This document shows positions 25,625 to 32,144 of a DNA stretch of 32,144 nucleotides, one piece after another. Under the pieces are notes generated by a model, which was given only the letters and a program-made list of their open reading frames with translations, was not told where the DNA came from and made no database searches. Numbering within the stretch: the first letter of the stretch is position 1; every line of letters starts with the position of its first letter. This stretch comes from an uncultured Alphaproteobacteria bacterium (GTDB lineage Bacteria; Pseudomonadota; Alphaproteobacteria; CAAHEQ01; UBA3637), in the NCBI GenBank assembly GCA_947586835.1, contig CANPXT010000015.1:1-32144 (forward strand), given 5' to 3'. Both the position numbers and the translations under genes were made by a program.

Positions 25625-26329
25625 TCATTTTGTAAGCGCTTCATTTGTTTCAATCAGAGACTCCGGCGTTCCGACATGATACCAATCACCATCATAAACA
25701 ATATGGCGAAGTCTGCCTTGCTTTTCGGCAACATCATATAGTTCTCTTAAACTAAATACTCCGTCAGGAGAAGTTTGAAAGACTCGCGGATGAATAATTT
25801 GAACACCCATAAACATATACGGAATGTTTTTTTCACCGGGACGTTGTCGTCGCGGAAGCCCTTTTTCAATAAAATAATTGCCGTCCGGCACATCGCCGAA
25901 GGCTTGTTTTAGCGGAATTAACGCTAACAAAATATCGGTTGTTTCAGGATTCCATGCCGCTTCCAGCTGCGAAAAAACGGAAGTTGTTTTGTCAATCCAA
26001 ATCGGATCAGCATTTGAAACAAAAAACGGATCATTGCCCAATAAAGGTAAAGCATTTTTAACACCCCCACCGGTCTCTAATGCATGTCTTTCGTCGGAAT
26101 ATTGAATAAAATCAAATGCTTTTAAGGCTTTTTTAATCAATTCTCCTTTGTAGCAGGTATTAATGACGATTTTTTGGATACCGTGTGCATGCATTTTATG
26201 AACAATGCGTGTTAAAATCGGTTCTCCGGCAACGGTAATCAGTGGTTTCGGCAAAAAATCGGTTAATTCGCGCATACGAATACCACGACCGGCTGCCAAA
26301 ATCATGCCTGTTTTAATCAAAGCGCTCAT
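25625..26329 (-). CDS. murU: MurNAc-1-phosphate uridylyltransferase-like nucleotidyltransferase
   Basis: This 234-residue NTP-transferase has the signature MILAAGRGIRMRELT at residues 9-23 followed by PKPLITVAGEPIL. The sugar-nucleotide core includes TGGGVKNALPLLG and FFVSNADPIW with the metal-binding Asp. Its position directly after an AmgK-like kinase marks it as MurU, which makes UDP-MurNAc from MurNAc-1-P in the peptidoglycan recycling route that bypasses de novo synthesis and fosfomycin inhibition. Its ATG overlaps the kinase stop (ATGA). Confidence 0.87.
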   Translation of the reverse strand: MSALIKTGMILAAGRGIRMRELTDFLPKPLITVAGEPILTRIVHKMHAHGIQKIVINTCYKGELIKKALKAFDFIQYSDERHALETGGGVKNALPLLGNDPFFVSNADPIWIDKTTSVFSQLEAAWNPETTDILLALIPLKQAFGDVPDGNYFIEKGLPRRQRPGEKNIPYMFMGVQIIHPRVFQTSPDGVFSLRELYDVAEKQGRLRHIVYDGDWYHVGTPESLIETNEALTK

Positions 26330-27330
26330 TTGATTTCCTTTTCATCTGTTTCAAATGGAATTACTTTTCGAATTTCTGAAGGAACATATGTATCCAGCCA
26401 TGCTTTATATCGTGCCAAAAGCGGATGATTTAAATGTTTTTCCAAAAGGCTCCAAACAAAAGGAATAAATTTTAAATATCTGTTTTTTCCATCGCGCACG
26501 GCCAACCGAACAAATATCCCGATGACTTTTGTATGTCGTTGAACGGCCATTAAAGAATAAGATTCCTCAAAGGCCGTATTGTTATGATATGACGGAAATG
26601 CTTGGAAAAAATAAGTTTTCATTTTTTCTTGTATGTCCTCACGAACAACGCGACGGGCATCTTCCAAAAGCGACACCAAATCATAAGTAACAGGACCAAA
26701 GCGAGCATCTTGAAAATCAAGCAAACCGCATTTGTTATCTTTTGTAATCATTAAGTTATCGACATGATAATCCAAAAGCACCAATGTGTTCGGAACGGTT
26801 GTAATTTTATGATACAATTCTTCCCAAATAGTTTGGTATTCTTTCATAACGGCATCATTTAAGTCTTTTTTAAGAACATATTTTATATACCAAAGCGGTA
26901 ACAAAGAAGCTTCCGTATACATTAAATTAAAATCATATTCTTTTAGCCCCGGATTTTGAGTAAATTGCTTTTGAATTTGAATAAGCGAATCGATTGCCTG
27001 ACGATACAAAGTTTCTTCATCGTCACCGGCAGCGATTAAACGGGTAAAAGTGTTATCACCGAAATCTTCCAACAAAAGAAAGCCGTTTTCCATGTCGCGG
27101 GCAAAAATGTGAGGCACTTTAAGACCTTTGGCTTCTAAAATCTCATCAATAAATGCAAATTGTGCCGGATTTTCTTTTGGAACGGGTGCATTCATCAAAA
27201 CGCATGAAGTGTTATTTTTTGTCAAGCGATCATACCATCGAAAGGAAGCATCATGAGCAAGCAGTTCTCTTTTGGCATTTTCCCAACCATGTTTTTTTAA
27301 AAATTGTTGTAATGCATCTTCTCTATCCAT
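26326..27330 (-). CDS. amgK: AmgK-like anomeric MurNAc/GlcNAc kinase (APH fold)
   Basis: This 334-residue phosphotransferase has the aminoglycoside-phosphotransferase fold. The nucleotide-binding N-lobe is followed by the catalytic loop LLDYHVDNLMI and the metal-binding GLLDFQDARFGPVTYDL segment. AmgK phosphorylates MurNAc at C1 for use by MurU, the next gene. The frame is open to a TTG at 27348, but AAAGGAG at 27336-27342 supports ATG 27330 (or the adjacent ATG at 27333). It follows tsaE by only about 10 bp. Older annotations often call such genes aminoglycoside phosphotransferases; no resistance role is implied here. Confidence 0.86.
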   Translation of the reverse strand: MDREDALQQFLKKHGWENAKRELLAHDASFRWYDRLTKNNTSCVLMNAPVPKENPAQFAFIDEILEAKGLKVPHIFARDMENGFLLLEDFGDNTFTRLIAAGDDEETLYRQAIDSLIQIQKQFTQNPGLKEYDFNLMYTEASLLPLWYIKYVLKKDLNDAVMKEYQTIWEELYHKITTVPNTLVLLDYHVDNLMITKDNKCGLLDFQDARFGPVTYDLVSLLEDARRVVREDIQEKMKTYFFQAFPSYHNNTAFEESYSLMAVQRHTKVIGIFVRLAVRDGKNRYLKFIPFVWSLLEKHLNHPLLARYKAWLDTYVPSEIRKVIPFETDEKEIK

Positions 27331-27340
27331 CATATCTCCT

Positions 27341-27751
27341 TTATTCAATAATGATTTCTCGGGTGTGATCGTTTAAAATTTTTATATGAATACTTTTGTG
27401 TTCAGGCGGTAACAAATACCCTAATTTTTCCGGCCACTCAATTAAACTGACACCGTCATAAAAGGCATCTTCAATACCGATTTCATAAGCCTCATCAGGA
27501 TTTTTCAATCGATAAAAATCAAAATGATAAATTAAAAAATCCGGTGCCTCATATGTTTGTAAAAGTGTGAATGTCGGACTGGGTACATCATTTTTATTGC
27601 CCGTTAAAGATTGAATAAGTGCTCGACAAAAAGCCGTTTTTCCTGCACCTAATGTGCCGTATAAGGCAATAATGTCACCTTTTTTTAAGGTTTTCGCGAA
27701 CGCTGTTGCAATGCTTTGTGTTTCTGATTCGTTTTGTACCGTGTGTTTCAT
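27341..27751 (-). CDS. tsaE: tRNA threonylcarbamoyladenosine biosynthesis ATPase TsaE
   Basis: This 136-residue P-loop ATPase works with TsaB and TsaD to make t6A37 in tRNAs that read ANN codons. Walker A is GTLGAGKT (residues 32-39), VPSPTFTLLQTY is the switch segment, FLIYHFDFYRL is the acidic strand, and SLIEWPEKLGYLLPP is the conserved C-terminal part. It leads the tsaE-amgK-murU-addB-addA-lipoprotein operon. The partner tsaD is in this window at 30422-31453 on the other strand. Confidence 0.95.
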   Translation of the reverse strand: MKHTVQNESETQSIATAFAKTLKKGDIIALYGTLGAGKTAFCRALIQSLTGNKNDVPSPTFTLLQTYEAPDFLIYHFDFYRLKNPDEAYEIGIEDAFYDGVSLIEWPEKLGYLLPPEHKSIHIKILNDHTREIIIE

Positions 27752-27771
27752 TTTTATGCTGCCTTAATTTA

Positions 27772-27800
27772 TATAAACAGCATACAACAAAAAAAGACAA
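27772..27800 (-). promoter_or_regulatory. Possible promoter of the tsaE-add operon
   Basis: On the minus strand TTGTCT (27795-27800) and TTTATA (27772-27777) are 17 bases apart. The boxes are imperfect and the region is T-rich, so this is tentative. It is the only gap upstream of the operon. Confidence 0.35.
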
Positions 27801-27844
27801 AAAAGCAATCTTTTTCATCTTTTTTTGTGTATTTTTTTAAGCTT

Positions 27845-28306
27845 TTACTTTTTTTCTGCCTTTTGAGATACTTTTTCCCGATAAAGAGAAGCAAAATCAA
27901 TCGGGTTGATTTGTAACGGCGGTAATCCGGCTTCACGCGTAACATTGGCAACGATTGCACGCGCATAGGGGAATAAAAGTTGTGGAATTTCAATTAATAA
28001 AATCGGTTCTTTATGTTCATCCGGAATGTCACTTAATGTTACCAACGCTCCATAGGTTAATTCACAAATGAAAACAGCCTTATGCGTATCTGCCGTTTGT
28101 GCGGCGGCCTTAACACTCAAATCAACGATAAACGTATTTTCCTGTTCCGTTTTATTGACTTGAATATCAACATTTACGCTGATGGTCGGGGCCTGTGTCA
28201 ATTCGCTAAAAATAAACGGTAAAGAAGGGGCTTCGAACGAAAGATCCTTAATATATTGGGCATTTACCTGTATATTTGGTACATTTTGATTTGAATTTTC
28301 TGTCAT
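27845..28306 (-). CDS. secB: Protein-export chaperone SecB
   Basis: This 153-residue tetrameric chaperone keeps preproteins unfolded and hands them to SecA. The conserved segments are VNAQYIKDLSFEAP at the N-terminus, VNVDIQVNKTEQENTFIVDL, the AVFICELTYGALVTL strand, and LLIEIPQLLFPYARAIVANV followed by REAGLPPLQINPIDFASLY. The length is normal. The ATG has AGAGGA about 9 bases before it. It is divergent from the Tim44-like gene, as in many Alphaproteobacteria. Confidence 0.96.
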   Translation of the reverse strand: MTENSNQNVPNIQVNAQYIKDLSFEAPSLPFIFSELTQAPTISVNVDIQVNKTEQENTFIVDLSVKAAAQTADTHKAVFICELTYGALVTLSDIPDEHKEPILLIEIPQLLFPYARAIVANVTREAGLPPLQINPIDFASLYREKVSQKAEKK

Positions 28307-28360
28307 TTTTGAAAAATCCTCTTGAAAAAAATTTAATTTTCGGTTTTAATAACAAGATAA

Positions 28361-28389
28361 TCTATACAATTATTTTAAAAATTTGTAAA
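28361..28389 (-). promoter_or_regulatory. Promoter of secB
   Basis: On the minus strand TTTACA (28384-28389) and TATAGA (28361-28366) are 17 bases apart in the 103-bp gap between secB and the divergent Tim44-like gene. I see no equally clear promoter for the plus strand here. Confidence 0.5.
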
Positions 28390-28409
28390 GTAAAAAAAGG
28401 AAAATTGTT

Positions 28410-29000
28410 ATGATAATTGAGAATATTTTACTCTGTACGTTGGCTTTGGTCTTCGTTGTTTTACTGTTTAAAAACTTAGGCAAAAGTTCTGATAATTCCA
28501 TGCAACTTCCTGAAAAGTTTTGTTTATTTTCAGAAAAAACAGGGCAGATTATTGAAATGCGACTCTTGCGTGATAGTAAAGCATTATCCGCAAAGAAGGC
28601 GATTGGTGAAGAGTTTATTGCGCGCGTTAAAATTGTTTTTAAAACGGTATGCGAATCGTTTGCCCAAGGAAATATCTCTGTTTTAAAAAACTATATGGAA
28701 CCTGCTATTTTAGCGGCTTTTGAGGCTGATATTCGCAAAAGAAAGACCAAAAAGGAAACTATGGAATTTTCTTTAATCTGTTTCGATTCGGTTGAAATCG
28801 AATCAGTCTCGCCCGGCAATGATGAAATTACTGTTTCGTTTGTAACCGAACAGATTAACTTATTGAAAAATGCCAAAAATGAAGTTACGGAAGGTGATCC
28901 GATGGTTGTTGCCAAAGTACGCGATTTTTGGACATTTCGAAAAAACAAACATAATAAATGGCTGGTATCAGCAACACAAAGTGAGGGTATTTATGAATAA
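28410..29000 (+). CDS. Tim44-like domain membrane-anchored protein
   Basis: This 196-residue protein has an N-terminal membrane anchor (residues 3-21) and a Tim44-like C-terminal domain. The latter is seen in the FIARVKIVFKTVCESFAQGN helix, the LKNYMEPAILAAFEADI segment, an alternating strand EIESVSPGNDEITVSF, and RDFWTFRKNKHNKWLVSATQ at the end. The mitochondrial relative Tim44 tethers the import motor. The bacterial role is unclear, though the position beside secB is conserved in Alphaproteobacteria and suggests envelope protein traffic. AAAGGAAAA precedes the ATG. The gene overlaps mltA by 8 bp. Confidence 0.85.
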   Translation: MIIENILLCTLALVFVVLLFKNLGKSSDNSMQLPEKFCLFSEKTGQIIEMRLLRDSKALSAKKAIGEEFIARVKIVFKTVCESFAQGNISVLKNYMEPAILAAFEADIRKRKTKKETMEFSLICFDSVEIESVSPGNDEITVSFVTEQINLLKNAKNEVTEGDPMVVAKVRDFWTFRKNKHNKWLVSATQSEGIYE

Positions 29001-30021
29001 AAACAAGCTGTTATATTTATCATTAGTCTGTTTTTTATCTGCATTTTTATGCGGATGTCCGTCTTCACATTACCTATCACAGGGCAGGGGGTTTAAGCTC
29101 AAAGAAGTTCCATTTTCGGCATTACCCGGCTGGAATCATGAAAATTTTGAAGAAGCCTATCCGGCTTTAATGCGTTCCTGTCAAAAACCCAATGAACAAT
29201 GGAGCCGTTTTTGTAACGGATTACAGCGCTATGCCTCAAGCGGCTCTTATCAAATCAGAAAATATATCGAAAGTCAGTTAACGCCTTATTTGGTGACTTC
29301 ATACGGTGAAACTACCGGTACGATTACCGGTTATTATGAGGCTCAATTGAAGGGGACACGAACGCATACACATGCGGGACAGGTACCTGTTTACGGCTTG
29401 CCGCGCGGATATGTAAACGGTAAAACTTATCCGACTCGGGAAGATATTGAAGAAGATGGTATTGATGCGCCGATTATTGCTTGGGCGAATGATCCTGTCG
29501 AGTTATTTATATTGCAAATTCAAGGATCCGGCCGTATGATTACACCGTCGGGAGAAATTAAACTCGGTTATGCCGGTAACAACAACCGCAGGTTTAAATC
29601 ATTGGGCTCTATTTTTGCTTCCCATGGAATTACCGATTTACATTCCATGCAGAATATGCGTCGTTGGTTACGCGAGCATCCTTCGGAAGCCCGTCGTCTC
29701 ATGGCTGAAAATCCGCGCTATATCTTCTTTAAGGAACTTGACGGAGATTCGCCCTATGGTGCGGCAGGTGTTGTTTTAACGCCGGAACATTCGGTTGCGG
29801 TTGATAAAAATTACATTCCGATGAACACACCAATGTACCTAAACACCATGGATCCCGATGGCATTTTCATTCAAAAATTGGTAGTTGCGCAAGATATCGG
29901 CAAAGCCATACAAGGTCCGATTCGGGCAGATTATTTTTGGGGACATGGCGAAAAAGCCTTTAATAAGGCAGGGCGCATGAAGAATAAAGGTTCTTATTAT
30001 CTGCTATTACCGAAAAGTTAG
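28993..30021 (+). CDS. mltA: Membrane-bound lytic murein transglycosylase A
   Basis: This 342-residue lipoprotein enzyme cleaves the MurNAc-GlcNAc bond of peptidoglycan with formation of 1,6-anhydro-MurNAc. The signal peptide ends in lipobox LCGC (lipidated Cys22). TGYYEAQLKGT lies near residue 115, LQIQGSGRM near 175, and IKLGYAGNNNRRFKSLG follows. The C-terminal 3D domain has VVAQDIGKAIQGPIRADYFW with the conserved Asp residues. The frame is open upstream to 28870, but the ATG at 28993 gives the lipoprotein signal peptide, with GAGGG shortly before it. Its product may feed the MurNAc recycling by AmgK-MurU on the other strand; that link is an inference. Confidence 0.93.
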   Translation: MNKNKLLYLSLVCFLSAFLCGCPSSHYLSQGRGFKLKEVPFSALPGWNHENFEEAYPALMRSCQKPNEQWSRFCNGLQRYASSGSYQIRKYIESQLTPYLVTSYGETTGTITGYYEAQLKGTRTHTHAGQVPVYGLPRGYVNGKTYPTREDIEEDGIDAPIIAWANDPVELFILQIQGSGRMITPSGEIKLGYAGNNNRRFKSLGSIFASHGITDLHSMQNMRRWLREHPSEARRLMAENPRYIFFKELDGDSPYGAAGVVLTPEHSVAVDKNYIPMNTPMYLNTMDPDGIFIQKLVVAQDIGKAIQGPIRADYFWGHGEKAFNKAGRMKNKGSYYLLLPKS

Positions 30022-30032
30022 GAAATATTAAG

Positions 30033-30425
30033 ATGTCTGTTACCGATGACTCTTCATGGGTTGAATATGCACAATCGGTTCAACCCCTGAGGCAAAAGAA
30101 AAATTTAAATCCCAAAACGGTGCCGCCACGGCTTAAAGTTAGAAAAACAGCCTTGGGGACATTGATAAGTACGCTTGATTTACATGGCAAAACACTGGAA
30201 GAAGCATATCGATTAACAAAAATATTTTTTGATTTACATTTGAAAAACGGCACGAAACAAATCAGCATTATAACTGGCAAAGGATTGAACGGCACGGGTA
30301 AAATTAAAAATGAAATAGAATTATGGTTTGAAACGCCGTTTTTTAAAGAAAAAATAAATGCTTATCATTGGGAAAATGACGGGGGCGTTTTAAGTATCAG
30401 GTTAAAAAGGCAGCAAAAAAAATGA
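30033..30425 (+). CDS. Smr-domain protein
   Basis: This 130-residue protein has a basic N-terminal tail and a C-terminal Smr (small MutS-related) domain, with STLDLHGKTLEEAYRL at residues 48-63 and IITGKGLNGTGKIKNEI near residues 83-99, matching the LDLHG and xGKG signatures. Smr domains bind or nick nucleic acid; stand-alone alphaproteobacterial forms are not well characterised. It starts 11 bp after mltA and overlaps tsaD by 4 bp (ATGA), so it is part of the same transcript. Confidence 0.87.
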   Translation: MSVTDDSSWVEYAQSVQPLRQKKNLNPKTVPPRLKVRKTALGTLISTLDLHGKTLEEAYRLTKIFFDLHLKNGTKQISIITGKGLNGTGKIKNEIELWFETPFFKEKINAYHWENDGGVLSIRLKRQQKK

Positions 30426-31453
30426 AAATCGTGTTAGGAATTGAAAGCAGTTGTGATGAAACGGCATGTGCGTTGGTTAATGATAAGAAAGAAATTCTAT
30501 CATCACTCGTTTGGTCTCAATATGATGAACATCGTGCATTCGGCGGTGTTGTCCCTGAAATAGCGGCGCGGGCGCATTTGGATAAATGTGATGTTTTAAT
30601 TAAAGAAGCCTTGAACCAAGCCGACAAAACTTTTACCGACTTATCTGCTGTTGCTGTTGCGGCAGGTCCCGGACTGATCGGCGGTGTTTTGGTCGGCGTC
30701 ATGACGGCAAAAGCCATTGCATTGGCTCATCATTTGCCTTTTATAGCCGTTAATCATTTAGAGGGTCATGCGCTCACGGTTCGCTTGTTTCAATCGGTCA
30801 CGTTTCCTTATTTGTTATTATTAACATCAGGCGGCCATTGTCAGATTTTAGTTGTGAAAGGGGTCGGTAATTATGAAAGGTTAGGGGGAACGGTTGACGA
30901 TTCGGCAGGTGAAGCGTTTGATAAAGTTGCCAAAATGCTGAATATCGGTTATCCGGGCGGACCGAATTTAGAAAAGCGTGCCAATCTGGGAAACGGGCAG
31001 AATATTCATTTTCCGGTTCCGATGAAAGGTAAGACAGGATGTGATTTTTCCTTTTCCGGTCTGAAAACAGCGGTGCGCGTTTGCGTTGATAAGCAAACTA
31101 CTCTTTCCGAAGAGATGAAAAACAATATATGCGCAGCTTTTCAAACAGCTGTAGTTGATGAAATGTCAGATCGTTTGGCGCATGCCGTTGATATTTTTTG
31201 TACACGCTATCCGACCGGTAAATATTTGGTTGTAGCTGGTGGTGTGGCGGCGAATAAAGCTGTTCGGAAAATGATTGAGCAAACGGCAGAGAAAAACGGT
31301 TTAATTTTTGCAGCGCCTCCCATTCAATATTGCACGGATAACGGTGTGATGATTGCATGGGCGGGAATGGAGCGGCATTTGCTTAATATTTCCGATTCGT
31401 TGGATTTTAAAGCACGTCCGCGTTGGGGTCTGGATGAATTGAAAGGTGCTTGA
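30422..31453 (+). CDS. tsaD: tRNA N6-adenosine threonylcarbamoyltransferase TsaD
   Basis: This 343-residue Kae1/TsaD protein catalyses the last step of t6A37 synthesis. It has the ASKHA ATPase fold: GIESSCDETACALV at the N-terminus, the metal-binding VNHLEGH (His-x3-His) with the second-site DNG in CTDNGVMIAWAG, and LLLTSGGHCQI, GGTVDDSAGEAFDKVAKML and VVAGGVAANKAVR for nucleotide binding. It overlaps the Smr gene by 4 bp. The trxA -35 box lies across its stop codon. Confidence 0.97.
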   Translation: MKIVLGIESSCDETACALVNDKKEILSSLVWSQYDEHRAFGGVVPEIAARAHLDKCDVLIKEALNQADKTFTDLSAVAVAAGPGLIGGVLVGVMTAKAIALAHHLPFIAVNHLEGHALTVRLFQSVTFPYLLLLTSGGHCQILVVKGVGNYERLGGTVDDSAGEAFDKVAKMLNIGYPGGPNLEKRANLGNGQNIHFPVPMKGKTGCDFSFSGLKTAVRVCVDKQTTLSEEMKNNICAAFQTAVVDEMSDRLAHAVDIFCTRYPTGKYLVVAGGVAANKAVRKMIEQTAEKNGLIFAAPPIQYCTDNGVMIAWAGMERHLLNISDSLDFKARPRWGLDELKGA

Positions 31454-31478
31454 CAAAAATTCTTTGCACGTTTATATA
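31450..31478 (+). promoter_or_regulatory. Promoter of trxA
   Basis: TTGACA (31450-31455) and TATATA (31473-31478) are 17 bases apart. The -35 box contains the stop codon of tsaD, so trxA can be transcribed independently of the upstream run. Confidence 0.7.
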
Positions 31479-31513
31479 TAAATACAGAGTTAAATTTTGA
31501 AAGGGGAAGAAAA

Positions 31514-31831
31514 ATGCAACAAATTAACGATAATGATTTTAAATCCGAAGTATTGGAAAGCGAACAACCTGTTTTAGTTGATTTTTTTGCGACATGGTGT
31601 GGTCCGTGTCGGCAAATGTTACCGATTATGGAAGAATTATCCACCGAATTTGCGGGCAAAGTTAAAATTGTGAAAATGGATGTTGATGAAGCACCGCAAA
31701 CGCCTGAAATGTTTAATATTCAAAGTATTCCGACAATGATTTTATTCAAAAAGGGTGCTTTAACTGATAAAAAGTTAGGTGCACAATCAAAATCGGATAT
31801 GGTGAGCTGGCTCAATCAGCATATTTCTTAA
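31514..31831 (+). CDS. trxA: Thioredoxin
   Basis: This 105-residue thioredoxin has the redox motif WCGPC at residues 28-32, preceded by VDFFAT. The KMDVDEAPQTPEMFNIQSIP stretch carries the cis-proline after Ile, and the protein ends in FKKGALTDKKLGAQSK and a terminal helix. It donates electrons to ribonucleotide reductase, methionine sulfoxide reductase and others. AAGGGGAAGAAAA precedes the ATG. It has its own promoter and a strong terminator. In many Alphaproteobacteria trxA follows addA; here it follows tsaD. Confidence 0.96.
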   Translation: MQQINDNDFKSEVLESEQPVLVDFFATWCGPCRQMLPIMEELSTEFAGKVKIVKMDVDEAPQTPEMFNIQSIPTMILFKKGALTDKKLGAQSKSDMVSWLNQHIS

Positions 31832-31854
31832 AAAAACTTCTTATTTTTGTGACA

Positions 31855-31888
31855 CAGGCGAATCCAAAATGATTCGCCTGTTTTTTTT
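31855..31888 (+). terminator. Strong intrinsic terminator of trxA
   Basis: A perfect 10-bp stem CAGGCGAATC (31855-31864) / GATTCGCCTG (31871-31880) with a 6-base loop is followed by eight T residues, 23 bp after the trxA stop. The remaining 31889-32067 is AT-rich and I see no gene in it. Confidence 0.92.
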
Positions 31889-32067
31889 AACGGCAATTTA
31901 TCGAATGATAGAAATGAGATAAAACAATATTTTATCAATATGTTATTTTGTTTTAATCAGATGAAATTCAATTTTCTGTTGTTGCTTATCATGAGAATTT
32001 TTGAATGAAATTTGCGCAAAATAATATCATTTTATAACACCATCGTCTGTAAAATGGAATGTTACAC

Positions 32068-32144
32068 AAAAAAAGAACGGGCGGCGTGGAAACGTCGCCC
32101 GAACTTGGGTTGTTACAAGAAGAAATTAAAAGTGATATGTCGCT
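32068..32144. repeat. Right copy of the 77-bp terminal inverted repeat
   Basis: This is the exact reverse complement of bases 1-77. It starts at an A run shared with the left copy (7 A residues here, 9 complementary T residues at the left) and continues to the last base. The terminator-like hairpin (32078-32101) points leftward here. Both copies therefore face inward with the hairpin-plus-T side, and the rest of the repeat presumably lies outside the window. Confidence 0.95.

Noticed and set aside
26326..27330. Aminoglycoside-resistance phosphotransferase
   Set aside because: The fold is shared, but the coupling to a MurU-like uridylyltransferase and the alphaproteobacterial gene order identify an AmgK-type sugar kinase.
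28870..28992. N-terminal extension of mltA
   Set aside because: It overlaps the Tim44-like gene in another frame and would bury the lipoprotein signal peptide that starts at 28993.
32059..32144. Outward open frame at the right edge starting MLHKKRTGGVETSP and running off the end
   Set aside because: In the left copy of the same repeat this frame is stopped by TAA just before the repeat, two other frames are open too, and the stretch is the hairpin sequence. There is no good evidence for a gene start.

Overview
This 32.1-kb window looks like a near-complete metagenome-style contig from a low-GC alphaproteobacterium. The lineage call is an inference from gene order: rpiB-glyA-nrdR-nusB, the tsaE-amgK-murU-addB-addA operon, and secB divergent from a Tim44-like gene, mltA and smr are all typical of Alphaproteobacteria. 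The AT-rich sequence, the short intergenic regions and the BspA-type leucine-rich repeat proteins fit a host- or gut-associated member, but no 16S is present to confirm this.

Layout. The two ends (1-77 and 32068-32144) are a perfect 77-bp inverted repeat, probably the edge of a dispersed repeat at which assembly stopped. Next come a possible gene remnant, tRNA-Gln(CUG), rmuC (-), a DUF3108-like/M50-like gene pair (+) and aspS (+). From 4.9 to 11.5 kb lies an accessory block on the minus strand. It holds four paralogous proteins with 22-residue leucine-rich repeats. Three share a conserved N-terminal region of about 320 residues that I cannot name; the fourth has lost most of that region. The block has two sigma70-like promoters with matching sequence, an internal terminator and a shared end terminator.

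From 11.7 to 17.4 kb are housekeeping genes: ruvX (-), rpiB-glyA-nrdR-nusB (+), then pyrG and lexA (-). The riboflavin genes that often sit between nrdR and nusB are absent. An ankyrin-repeat gene and a BamE/SmpA-like lipoprotein gene follow (+). From 27.8 down to 18.8 kb runs a tight minus-strand operon, tsaE-amgK-murU-addB-addA-lipoprotein, joining tRNA modification, peptidoglycan sugar recycling and double-strand-break repair. Its last gene encodes an alpha/beta-hydrolase-like lipoprotein whose nucleophile elbow lacks serine. secB (-) is divergent from a plus-strand run of Tim44-like, mltA, smr and tsaD. trxA follows with its own promoter and a strong terminator.

Many promoters here fit a vegetative sigma70 pattern (TTGACA-like, 17-bp spacer, TATAAT-like). 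The least explained part of the window is the LRR paralog array.
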